NCBI GenBank assembly: GCA_015520975.1
Contig: WAOZ01000041.1
Location: forward strand, 1 to 8,958
DNA from: DHVE2 group archaeon
GTDB lineage: Archaea; Thermoplasmatota; Thermoplasmata; Thermoplasmatales; Aciduliprofundaceae
Reading direction: 5' to 3'
Length of the DNA: 8,958 nucleotides
The first letter of the stretch is position 1; each line of letters starts with the position of its first letter. The position numbers and the translations under genes are program-made. Shown piece by piece: positions 1-5,827 of this stretch. The notes beneath the pieces are model-generated. The model had not been told where the DNA came from and searched no databases. It saw only the letters and a program-made list of their open reading frames with translations.

Positions 1-10
1 GTTTAAAATA

Positions 11-268
11 GTGTCCGAAAATGAAATCAAAAATTGGGATGTTGTTGAAAAATTAATTATGGATAGCCATCTTTTCATTTTGTTTGTCCTGCTATATTAT
101 CCTTTGGCGGAAGGTGTGTATTTCCGCAGAATTGAAAACTTTATAGTAATCCCCTTTATTCTTATCTATGGATTGGTTTTGGGAATAATAGTTAAGAAAG
201 TGGATAGCAAAATCAATAAAAATATTGTTGGTAAAAATCAATCAGCTTCAAAAATCAAAAACCGTTAA
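11..268 (+). CDS. Small predicted two-helix membrane protein (5' end uncertain)
   Basis: I do not recognise this family. From the GTG at 11 it reads as 85 residues: a short charged N-terminus, a hydrophobic segment at about residues 19-35, an Arg-Arg-containing turn, a second hydrophobic segment at about residues 44-61, and a Lys/Asn-rich C-terminal tail of roughly 24 residues. This fits a small integral membrane hairpin with a basic tail. The frame stays open to the left edge of the window, so it may be the C-terminal end of a longer protein. The GTG lacks a visible Shine-Dalgarno sequence, and an ATG at 59 is an alternative start. The gene is more A/T-rich than its neighbours. It ends just before the next gene, whose candidate TATA box overlaps its stop codon. 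The coding call is moderately sure; the function is unknown. Confidence 0.5.
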   Translation: MSENEIKNWDVVEKLIMDSHLFILFVLLYYPLAEGVYFRRIENFIVIPFILIYGLVLGIIVKKVDSKINKNIVGKNQSASKIKNR

Positions 269-275
269 ATTATTA
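265..275 (+). promoter_or_regulatory. Candidate TATA box for the 299-1161 gene pair
   Basis: TTAAATTATTA overlaps the stop codon of the preceding small gene and is centred about 29 bases before the ATG at 299. That spacing would give a very short leader. A GGTGAG at 283-288 is an alternative ribosome-binding signal, but it would lie upstream of the expected transcription start, so the two readings conflict. Confidence 0.35.
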
Positions 276-298
276 TACTGCTGGTGAGATTGTGGGAT

Positions 299-685
299 AT
301 GAAAATATGGAACGGGCACATCATACTGGATAAAAGCGTGAAATGGAAAGATCTTGAGGAAGTGTGGGAAGAGATGCTGAGAATGTTTTTCAAAGAAACG
401 AAGCAGTTTCGTGAAGATCCGGAAGTAATAGAGAACATAATTGAGGAGAATCTTGTGGATATACGCCATAATCGCAAACCTGAGGGTTATAATCGCGAAG
501 GTAAGATGAGAATCGTTGTACCCATCTCTTCAAAAAAAGAGTTTTTCATATACCGGGGCGTTTACAGCGATGAGGTGCGCGTGATAACCGAAAAAATAAG
601 TAAATTGCTTGCCAAACACGGCATCAAGCACAAAGTTGAGTGGAACGATATGCTGCTGTTCCACATGAAAAAGAGGCGAAGATAA
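299..685 (+). CDS. Uncharacterised basic protein coupled to a CBS-pair gene
   Basis: I do not recognise a family. The preferred start is the ATG at 299, giving 128 residues; it follows a GGTGAG ten bases upstream. A GTG at 284 would add five residues but has no upstream signal. The protein is soluble and charged. It has an acidic helical N-terminal half (residues about 18-55, many Glu and Lys), a middle stretch with alternating hydrophobic residues suggesting beta strands (VVPIS, FFIYRGVYS), a helix, and a very basic C-terminus ending KKRRR that could contact nucleic acid. There are no cysteines and no obvious catalytic motif. Its stop codon overlaps the start of the CBS-pair gene (TAATG), so the two are almost certainly co-translated and may act together. 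The function is unknown. Confidence 0.75.
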   Translation: MKIWNGHIILDKSVKWKDLEEVWEEMLRMFFKETKQFREDPEVIENIIEENLVDIRHNRKPEGYNREGKMRIVVPISSKKEFFIYRGVYSDEVRVITEKISKLLAKHGIKHKVEWNDMLLFHMKKRRR

Positions 686-1161
686 TGCTTGTTAAAGATG
701 TTATGAACAGAAATGTTATCGTTCTGAAACCCGATATGGATTTACGAACCGCGGCCCGCATACTGGCAGAAAATAAAATCACCGGTGCGCCGGTGGTGGA
801 TGAAAATGGGAAGCTAATCGGCATACTTACGCTCAAGGATATCCTCAAAGCCATAGAAATCCGTATGGAATCGCTGGGGTTCTATCTTATGCCCACACCA
901 TTTGATTATATGGAGTTCTTCGATTTTGAGATTCCTCACGAAGAGAAACGCGATGTTTTTGCAGATCTATCTTCAATTCAGGTTAGAGATGTTATGGAAA
1001 AAAGAGTGCATTATGTGTATGAAGATGATGACATTGAGGATGCGATTCATCTTCTGGCAAAAAAGGAAGTGTCGAGGCTACCCGTGGTAGATAAAAACGG
1101 AAAGGTTATTGGAATAGTATCTAGGGCGGATATAATATCCGCACTGGCACGATTTAAATAA
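685..1161 (+). CDS. CBS-domain pair protein
   Basis: A 158-residue protein made of two CBS domains and nothing else. The first spans about residues 1-55 and contains GAPVVDENGKLIGILTLKDI; the second spans about 97-156 and contains RLPVVDKNGKVIGIVSRADI. Both keep the family's P-V-V-D-x-x-G-K-x-I-G-I core. A linker of about 40 residues, rich in aromatic and acidic residues, separates them. CBS pairs generally bind adenine nucleotides (AMP, ATP, SAM) and act as sensors, but the ligand cannot be read from sequence. The start is the ATG at 685, overlapping the upstream stop by one base, with GAGGCG upstream; a longer in-frame start at 640 would lie deep inside the upstream gene and is less likely. 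The 3' end overlaps the convergent peptidase gene by 8 bases. Confidence 0.9.
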   Translation: MLVKDVMNRNVIVLKPDMDLRTAARILAENKITGAPVVDENGKLIGILTLKDILKAIEIRMESLGFYLMPTPFDYMEFFDFEIPHEEKRDVFADLSSIQVRDVMEKRVHYVYEDDDIEDAIHLLAKKEVSRLPVVDKNGKVIGIVSRADIISALARFK

Positions 1162-2002
1162 CGCATCCGAGTATGTATGCTGCGAAAATGCCGGCTGTTA
1201 TGAACACCACATAGGGTATCTTGGGCTGAACCCATACTTTGTCAATCCCCATTTTTTTGAGTTTATCTATGTCCTCCCGTGTGTGATCTCGCGGATGTAT
1301 GTATAGGACATGCTCACCGTTTTCAATTCTCTCCATCAACCACACATGTTTGTGCGGCACTTTATCTATTTCCATTCGGTATCCGATGAACATCTCCGGG
1401 AATCCGATATCCCCCCTCAGCGCATTGCGAATCGCCATTCCTATAATGAAAAACAGCGCTCCCACGCCGGAATAAAGAAGCACGATGAACACGAACGGAA
1501 ATGTGATCTGTGCTATTTCAATATACTTGGGAATCAGGATGGGTAGATGAACTCCAAATAAATCGTAGCGCGGATAGGTTGGTTGAAGCACGGCAATGGT
1601 CATCATCGCACGCGCATCTGCGCGACCCTTGACTATTCTTGTGGCGTAAAGTGCCTTGAAAAACAACATCAGGAACGATATCAGCGTCAGCGTGATCAGC
1701 GCTGGGTTAAGATATGTTAGGTATATCAGAATTGGAACTGTCAGAGCATTCAGGGTTTTGATTATCAGTTTCTCCTTTCCTTCCCATTCAAAAAACCATT
1801 CGTAAAATATGAACATCGCAATTATTAGGGAAATTACCCACCACAGCTCCATACCGACAATGTAAAAATTTATCGCAAACGCGATGGTGCCGAGCAATAA
1901 CCATATCCACGTGCTTATCAAACGCTCTTTCAAATCCGAATAGGATGCATAGATAAAAAACGGTATGGCGACACAGAAACGCAGAAGATCCACCGAAATC
2001 AT
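1154..2002 (-). CDS. Archaeal prepilin/prearchaellin peptidase (family A24, type II C-terminus)
   Basis: A 282-residue membrane aspartyl protease that removes the short signal peptide of archaeal type IV pilin-like proteins (pilins, archaellins, some binding proteins) at the cytoplasmic membrane. The two catalytic aspartates expected for the family are visible: Asp23 in YSDLKERLIS after the first helix, and Asp129 in KGRADARAMM, which replaces the bacterial GxGD motif. Six or more hydrophobic segments follow each other. The C-terminal part matches the archaeal A24 type II C-terminal domain: GYRMEIDKVP at about 207-216 and KVWVQPKIPY at about 255-264 before a final membrane helix. It is the last gene of the minus-strand run, 20 bases after the M23-like gene, without a clear Shine-Dalgarno sequence. 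No pilin or archaellin gene is in the window, so the specific substrate is unknown. Confidence 0.88.
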   Translation of the reverse strand: MISVDLLRFCVAIPFFIYASYSDLKERLISTWIWLLLGTIAFAINFYIVGMELWWVISLIIAMFIFYEWFFEWEGKEKLIIKTLNALTVPILIYLTYLNPALITLTLISFLMLFFKALYATRIVKGRADARAMMTIAVLQPTYPRYDLFGVHLPILIPKYIEIAQITFPFVFIVLLYSGVGALFFIIGMAIRNALRGDIGFPEMFIGYRMEIDKVPHKHVWLMERIENGEHVLYIHPRDHTREDIDKLKKMGIDKVWVQPKIPYVVFITAGIFAAYILGCVI

Positions 2003-2022
2003 ACAGGAAATATGGAATGCGC

Positions 2023-2811
2023 TTACAAAAACTTTATCATTGCTTTCTCACCCGCTGAGAATGAATGCTGCTGCAGGATAATCGCTTTTATAAATATCTC
2101 CGGCTTGAAAAACAGGTAAAAGCCTATACCTTTCAGTTTTGCACCATTGAGAAAAATTTCCTTTCTATCAAATTTTACAAATTTTACAGATCCCTCCTCT
2201 TTTACGATCTCTCCGGCATGAAGGTTCTCACTGATTCTCGGATCGAAAAAAGCACCGCCGTATTTGTAGTGAGGGAATCCGCCATCGATGATGCCTTTCA
2301 CCCCAAATCCGTGATATATCCCGCATTTTACCGCCGTGGCACTCACGAGAACATAATTTTCAGAGATTTTGGAAATGTTTTTTATTCGTGATGTGCCTGA
2401 CGGCTCGCCCAGACCGAGAATCTTGAGTTTATAGGCGTTTCTTGCTCTCAATACATCGTGTCTTGGACGAATCTCTATGTGAATGTGTTTATCGCTCCAG
2501 GGCCTGAAAAAAGGTGATTTGATAAGCGTACCAAGCTCATCGCCTACATGTATGCGCTCACCAACCTTCACAGAAGGCAGTACATGGAGAATCTTAACAG
2601 CGTGTTTTTTTGTGTGAAGTATTATAGCACATTCGTTGCTTTTAAAGCGGTGTATTTTTTCCACAATACCCTCCACAGGTGACAGATTCGTATTGTATAT
2701 ATCCACGGCGCTCAGAGATTGATGTGCAATGTAAGGAGAATTGAAAAAAGATATGAAAGCATCTCTGGGTACATATATTGTCGTGCCATCATATTCGGCC
2801 ACGGGAATCAT
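2023..2811 (-). CDS. M23/LytM-like metallopeptidase-fold protein, cytoplasmic
   Basis: A 262-residue protein. Residues about 28-115 look like an M23 (lysostaphin/LytM) domain: His30 and Asp37 in HQSLSAVDIY, SPVEGIV at 44-50, His76 in ILHVLPSVKVGERIHVGDELG-type context, and His109/His111 in HIHIEI, the H-x-H motif. In LytM-type enzymes the first His, the Asp and the last His bind zinc and the other two histidines are catalytic; all five positions have plausible equivalents here. The His30-Asp37 spacing (six residues between) is longer than the usual three. No signal peptide or membrane segment is visible. The C-terminal ~140 residues, with a glycine-rich GFGVKGIIDGGFPHYKYGG stretch, are unrecognised. 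The start overlaps the Lrp-like gene's stop (ATGA), so translation is coupled. Archaea lack peptidoglycan, so the substrate is unknown. Confidence 0.75.
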   Translation of the reverse strand: MIPVAEYDGTTIYVPRDAFISFFNSPYIAHQSLSAVDIYNTNLSPVEGIVEKIHRFKSNECAIILHTKKHAVKILHVLPSVKVGERIHVGDELGTLIKSPFFRPWSDKHIHIEIRPRHDVLRARNAYKLKILGLGEPSGTSRIKNISKISENYVLVSATAVKCGIYHGFGVKGIIDGGFPHYKYGGAFFDPRISENLHAGEIVKEEGSVKFVKFDRKEIFLNGAKLKGIGFYLFFKPEIFIKAIILQQHSFSAGEKAMIKFL

Positions 2812-3047
2812 TCTAAATCAACCACGGTTAGGGTTTTTGTATGCGTTATTCCCGGTATTTTCCTCACTTTCAGCACAGCGGAGGTGATTCGAGAGACATC
2901 TTCTGTTTCAACCTTCACTATTATGTCGTAATCCCCGTCCACAGAATATATGTCTTTCACTTCGGGAATGTTTTTTAAGCTGTGATACACATCCTCTATT
3001 TTATCAACAGCGCATTTTATCAGCACATACCCTATACCTTTTTTCAT
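2808..3047 (-). CDS. Stand-alone Lrp/AsnC ligand-binding (RAM) domain protein
   Basis: A 79-residue protein consisting only of the effector-binding alpha-beta domain of Lrp/AsnC regulators, with no helix-turn-helix. The family pattern is clear: GYVLIKC as first strand, IPEVKDIYSVDGDYDIIVKVE around the central strands with the typical G-D-Y-D turn, and KIPGITHTKTLTVV near the end. Such proteins form oligomers that bind small ligands, often amino acids, and can modulate full-length Lrp proteins or enzymes. The chosen ATG at 3047 is preceded by GGGGTGA nine or so bases upstream. A longer frame to 3161 exists, but its extra N-terminal part overlaps the nuclease gene and contains the promoter, so I reject it. 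The stop overlaps the start of the M23-like gene (ATGA). Confidence 0.88.
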   Translation of the reverse strand: MKKGIGYVLIKCAVDKIEDVYHSLKNIPEVKDIYSVDGDYDIIVKVETEDVSRITSAVLKVRKIPGITHTKTLTVVDLE

Positions 3048-3085
3048 AGCCTTCACCCCTTTTTTAACCGCTAATAGTTTCAGAG

Positions 3086-3094
3086 ATATAAAAC
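3086..3094 (-). promoter_or_regulatory. TATA box of the Lrp-like/M23-like/peptidase unit
   Basis: On the minus strand this reads GTTTTATATC-like (TTTTATAT core), touching the nuclease stop codon. Using the 24-base TATA-to-start spacing seen at the 5S gene, transcription would begin near 3066, leaving a leader of about 19 bases that contains the GGGGTGA ribosome-binding site. This suggests an internal promoter for the last three genes of the minus-strand run. Confidence 0.55.
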
Positions 3095-3873
3095 TAATCC
3101 AGCGAATCGCATATTCCGTAATATGGGCATAGAGAGCTGCACAATTGAGGATTTTTATCAAATTTCCCCTCTAGTATCCTTTCGGCAACTCTCAAAATAT
3201 CCTTTCTGAGTCTCTCAAGTTCATTGTACGAGAATCTGTATGGCACAGTCTTTCCTGAAAGCAGATACACGATTTCTCCCCGTGCAATCCAGAGATTTTT
3301 CAGGTAGTTGAGAAGCACATAGAATTTAATCTGCTCTCTGTATTCATCGTCTCTTCGCGAGCCGGTTTTGATATCAATGACCGTGGTATCTGTGAGAATA
3401 TCTATCACGCCAATTAGGTTCACTCTATCCTCGTAAACGGACATTCGCTGCTCAATTTTTTGATTGGAATTGCGATATCTGGATGCGAGTTTTCTTGCAT
3501 TTTCTATACCCTTTTCTATTTTTGAGATATAATTCTCTTCATCTCGGTAAACCACGATCCTGCTGTTTTTTATTCCGTTGTAGAACTCCACCATGTCTTC
3601 GTAATTTTCAAAATCCGGGAAATCACGCGCAAAAATAGCCTCTCTTCCAGATTTTATATTGTTCCATATACTTTCTGGTTGGGTGAAATCATACATCAAC
3701 TTATTCGAAATTATGTCGTAGAAGTACCTGTGAAGAAAATTCCCCACCTCGTAGTCGGCGTAACTTATCTTTGGAAGAGGGAATCTGTTTTGCAGCATGT
3801 ACAAACGGGGGCATCTCAGATATGTTGCATAATTGCTGTAGCTCAGTCTGAGGATATCGCCTCGCATCTTCAT
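3094..3873 (-). CDS. Cas4/RecB-like PD-(D/E)XK nuclease with predicted Fe-S cluster
   Basis: A 259-residue single-domain nuclease. The motifs of the Cas4/AddB/Dna2 branch of the PD-(D/E)XK superfamily are all present: LSYSNYATYLRCPR with Cys21, the helix GNFLHRY with His48, Asp158 in GVIDIL, Asp167-x-Lys169 in VIDIKTG, and the QxxxY motif Gln181/Tyr185. Three C-terminal cysteines (245, 249, 255; spacing C-x3-C-x5-C) together with Cys21 form the typical four-cysteine set that holds a 4Fe-4S cluster. Relatives cut or resect DNA ends in repair, or process spacers in CRISPR systems. No cas gene or CRISPR array is in the window, so a repair or housekeeping role is more likely. The start overlaps the thiD stop (ATGA), implying coupled translation with a vitamin-biosynthesis gene. 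Confidence 0.85.
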   Translation of the reverse strand: MKMRGDILRLSYSNYATYLRCPRLYMLQNRFPLPKISYADYEVGNFLHRYFYDIISNKLMYDFTQPESIWNNIKSGREAIFARDFPDFENYEDMVEFYNGIKNSRIVVYRDEENYISKIEKGIENARKLASRYRNSNQKIEQRMSVYEDRVNLIGVIDILTDTTVIDIKTGSRRDDEYREQIKFYVLLNYLKNLWIARGEIVYLLSGKTVPYRFSYNELERLRKDILRVAERILEGKFDKNPQLCSSLCPYYGICDSLD

Positions 3874-4610
3874 AGCATCAACCCCATACTTCTTTTATGA
3901 AATACGGCATTTTCAATTTTTTTCTGTAAATACGCTCGCGCCTTGCTGACAGCATCCACGAGGTTCTCGCCCAATGCGAGATAAGCGGTTATGGCGGCGC
4001 TGTATGTACATCCTGTTCCGTGCACTACACGTCCAAGGTGCGGCATCTTTATTTCGTGGAATTTTCCTTTATGGTAGAGCACATCCACACCTTGCAGGTG
4101 TCCTCCTTTTATAAGCACGGATAACCCGAACTCTTCGCCGATTTTCAGTGCCGCATTTTTCATATCTTCTAGATTATTTATTCTCGTATTCGCAAGGGTT
4201 TCCGCCTCGGGTATGTTCGGAGTTATTAGCCCGGCAACTTCGATAACTTTTTTCACACTTTCCAGAGTATTCAGCACCAGCCCGTTCTTGGATCCAAACA
4301 GAGGATCAACCACAAGAAACCAGTTATGATGTGTGGCGATTTCATCAATCATCTTTGCATTTTCCACGCTGCCGAGCATACCCGTTTTCACATACCGCAC
4401 ATCAAAATCGCTGAGCAGCGCGAGAATCTGTTTTTTCAGGAGATCTGTATCTACCGAAAAATGGCTTTTGACACCACCGAGATTCTGAACCGTTAGAGAG
4501 CTAACAACACACAGCGGATACACACCGATGTCTCTCATCACGAATGCATCTCTAATTATGCCGGCACCGGAGGTTGGATCAAAACCCGCAATGCTTATTG
4601 CAATTTTCAT
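3870..4610 (-). CDS. thiD: Hydroxymethylpyrimidine/phosphomethylpyrimidine kinase
   Basis: ThiD phosphorylates hydroxymethylpyrimidine and then its monophosphate to the diphosphate used in thiamine synthesis; it is a cytoplasmic ribokinase-family enzyme. The 246-residue product has the diagnostic N-terminus IAGFDPTSGAGI, YVKTGMLGS, VVDPLFGSKNG, LITPNIPEAETL, VLIKGGH, and the anion-hole/catalytic motif VHGTGCTYSAAI. Length is normal for a single-domain ThiD; the C-terminal ThiN fusion found in many archaea is absent. I place the start at the ATG at 4610, where the conserved region begins. A TATA box at 4636-4644 predicts transcription starting near 4614-4616, so the more upstream ATG at 4628 would lie outside the message. 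It is the first gene of the minus-strand run and overlaps the nuclease gene by four bases. Confidence 0.93.
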   Translation of the reverse strand: MKIAISIAGFDPTSGAGIIRDAFVMRDIGVYPLCVVSSLTVQNLGGVKSHFSVDTDLLKKQILALLSDFDVRYVKTGMLGSVENAKMIDEIATHHNWFLVVDPLFGSKNGLVLNTLESVKKVIEVAGLITPNIPEAETLANTRINNLEDMKNAALKIGEEFGLSVLIKGGHLQGVDVLYHKGKFHEIKMPHLGRVVHGTGCTYSAAITAYLALGENLVDAVSKARAYLQKKIENAVFHKRSMGLML

Positions 4611-4635
4611 TATGATTGCGCTACTCATCTCATTG

Positions 4636-4644
4636 TATAAAAAT
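4636..4644 (-). promoter_or_regulatory. TATA box of thiD (divergent promoter region)
   Basis: TATAAAAAT on the plus strand, ATTTTTATA on the minus strand, centred about 30 bases before the thiD ATG. The expected leader is only about 4-6 bases and carries no Shine-Dalgarno sequence, so thiD is probably translated from a nearly leaderless message. Confidence 0.6.
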
Positions 4645-4700
4645 TTCGCGTTTAACTCCGCATCAGTGAATAAATTTTGTGTGGTATTTCCAACATCACA

Positions 4701-4710
4701 TATTTATATT
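4701..4710 (+). promoter_or_regulatory. TATA box of the citDEF operon
   Basis: TATTTATATT is centred about 24 bases before the citD ATG at 4730, the same distance as from the 5S TATA box to the 5S 5' end. Together with the absence of a Shine-Dalgarno sequence before citD, this predicts a leaderless citDEF message. It lies back-to-back with the thiD promoter in a 119-base intergenic region; I see no clear operator repeat in it. Confidence 0.65.
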
Positions 4711-4729
4711 GCTTTGATAATAGCCCAGT

Positions 4730-4981
4730 ATGAGAGTGCAAGCAGGTACCGAAGAAAAAGGTGATGTGCTGGTTGTAATAGAACCAGCTAAAAAGAAGGA
4801 GATTGTTATCAAAAGCAAGGTGCAGGTAATGTATGGAGAGGCTATAAAAAACACCGTAAAAGAAATGACAAAAAATTTGAAAAAGGTCAAGGTGGAGATA
4901 TCTGATAAAGGCGCGCTTGAATGGGTTCTGAGAGCGAGAATGGAGGCAGCGATGCGGAAATACAGGGGTGAGAAAGAATGA
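4730..4981 (+). CDS. citD: Citrate lyase acyl carrier (gamma) subunit, prosthetic-group serine replaced
   Basis: CitD is the acyl carrier of citrate lyase; in bacteria a phosphoribosyl-dephospho-CoA cofactor is joined to a serine and carries the acetyl and citryl groups. This 83-residue protein matches the family along its length: AGTEEKGD then VLVVIEPA at residues 5-20, the helix YGEAIKNTVKEM at about 35-46, and the hallmark DKGALEWVLRARMEAA at about 59-74. Bacterial CitD has AGTLESGD or AGTLESSD at the N-terminus, with the first Ser as attachment site. Here that position is Lys10, with Gly11-Asp12 conserved after it; the first serine in the protein is Ser29, in KSKV. So the attachment residue is missing. 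The protein is shorter than the roughly 98 residues of enterobacterial CitD. It is the first gene of citDEF, with a leaderless-type start and an ATGA overlap with citE. Confidence 0.9.
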   Translation: MRVQAGTEEKGDVLVVIEPAKKKEIVIKSKVQVMYGEAIKNTVKEMTKNLKKVKVEISDKGALEWVLRARMEAAMRKYRGEKE

Positions 4982-5826
4982 AACTCCGAAGAACTCGGCT
5001 TTATGTGCCGGGAAATAACCCGCATCTGATTGAAAATGTGGGGCTTTACGATGCCGATGTGGTAATACTTGATCTGGAAGACTCAGTGCCCATACCTCAG
5101 AAATTTGATGCACGGATCCTTGTGAAATATGCGCTGCAGCATGTGGAGTTTGGAAAAAGCGAAAAGTGGGTGCGAATTAACGGGATTGATACGCCATACT
5201 GGAAGCGGGACCTTGAAGAAGTGCTGCCATTCTGCGAGGTTGTGAATCTTCCAAAGGTTGAGATTTATGATGATGTGGAGAAAGTTGCAAAGCATATGGA
5301 AAAGATCGAAAAGAAATGGCGCATAGAGGAGCGCGGAATAGTGCCGATAATAGAGACTGTGAAAGGGCTGATAAATGCCCGCGATATAGCGAAGCATTCG
5401 AGGGTTATAGCCCTTGCATGGGGCGGTGAGGATCTCACGGCGGATATTGGGATACCACGAAAAAAAGCGCTCATACTTGATCATGTCCGTGCGGAGATTG
5501 TTTTCGCAGCGAAGGCGTGGGACAAACAGGCACTTGATACCGTTTACAGCGATATACGGGACATGGACGGGCTGTTTGAATACGCCCAAAGAGCCAGATA
5601 CATGGGTTTTGATGGCATAGGCGTGATACATCCGAATCAGGTTGAAACGGTGCACAGAGCTTTCCGTCCTACGGAGGATGAGATTCAAAAAGCGCGTGAG
5701 ATAATCGAAGCGGCCAGAGAAGCGGAAAAGAAGGGTAAGGGCGTTATTTCTCTTAACGGGCGAATGATAGATAAGCCGGTTGTGGAGCGAGCCAGAAAGA
5801 TACTTGCGTTTGCGGAGGTGGATTGA
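4978..5826 (+). CDS. citE: Citrate lyase beta subunit (citryl-ACP/citryl-CoA lyase)
   Basis: CitE cleaves the citryl thioester to oxaloacetate and the acetyl thioester, in the cytoplasm. The 282-residue protein has the HpcH/HpaI-aldolase TIM-barrel pattern: LYVPGNNP at 8-15, DLEDSV with Asp32/Glu34, Arg66 in VRINGID, LPKVE at 91-95, the magnesium ligands Glu126 (VPIIETVKG) and Asp152 (AWGGEDL), DTVYSD, and GFDGIGVIHPNQV. Its ending, GKGVISLNGRMIDKPVVERARKIL, closely follows bacterial citrate-lyase CitE, which separates it from the many CitE-like malyl- or citramalyl-CoA lyases. Length is close to the usual 290-300. The start overlaps the citD stop (ATGA), and citF begins one base after its stop. 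With a carrier that lacks the cofactor serine, it may use citryl-CoA directly (inference). Confidence 0.93.
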   Translation: MKLRRTRLYVPGNNPHLIENVGLYDADVVILDLEDSVPIPQKFDARILVKYALQHVEFGKSEKWVRINGIDTPYWKRDLEEVLPFCEVVNLPKVEIYDDVEKVAKHMEKIEKKWRIEERGIVPIIETVKGLINARDIAKHSRVIALAWGGEDLTADIGIPRKKALILDHVRAEIVFAAKAWDKQALDTVYSDIRDMDGLFEYAQRARYMGFDGIGVIHPNQVETVHRAFRPTEDEIQKAREIIEAAREAEKKGKGVISLNGRMIDKPVVERARKILAFAEVD

Positions 5827-5827
5827 A

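Noticed and set aside
3048..3161. N-terminal extension of the Lrp-like frame
   Set aside because: It overlaps the nuclease 3' end and spans the TATA box; the RAM domain begins exactly at the ATG at 3047 with a good ribosome-binding site.
3094..3873. Possible CRISPR-Cas locus because of the Cas4-like nuclease
   Set aside because: No repeat array or other cas gene is present, and the neighbours are metabolic and membrane-protease genes.
4978..5826. CitE as a generic CitE-like malyl- or citramalyl-CoA lyase
   Set aside because: Its position between citD and citF and its C-terminal GVISLNGRMID region match true citrate lyase beta subunits.
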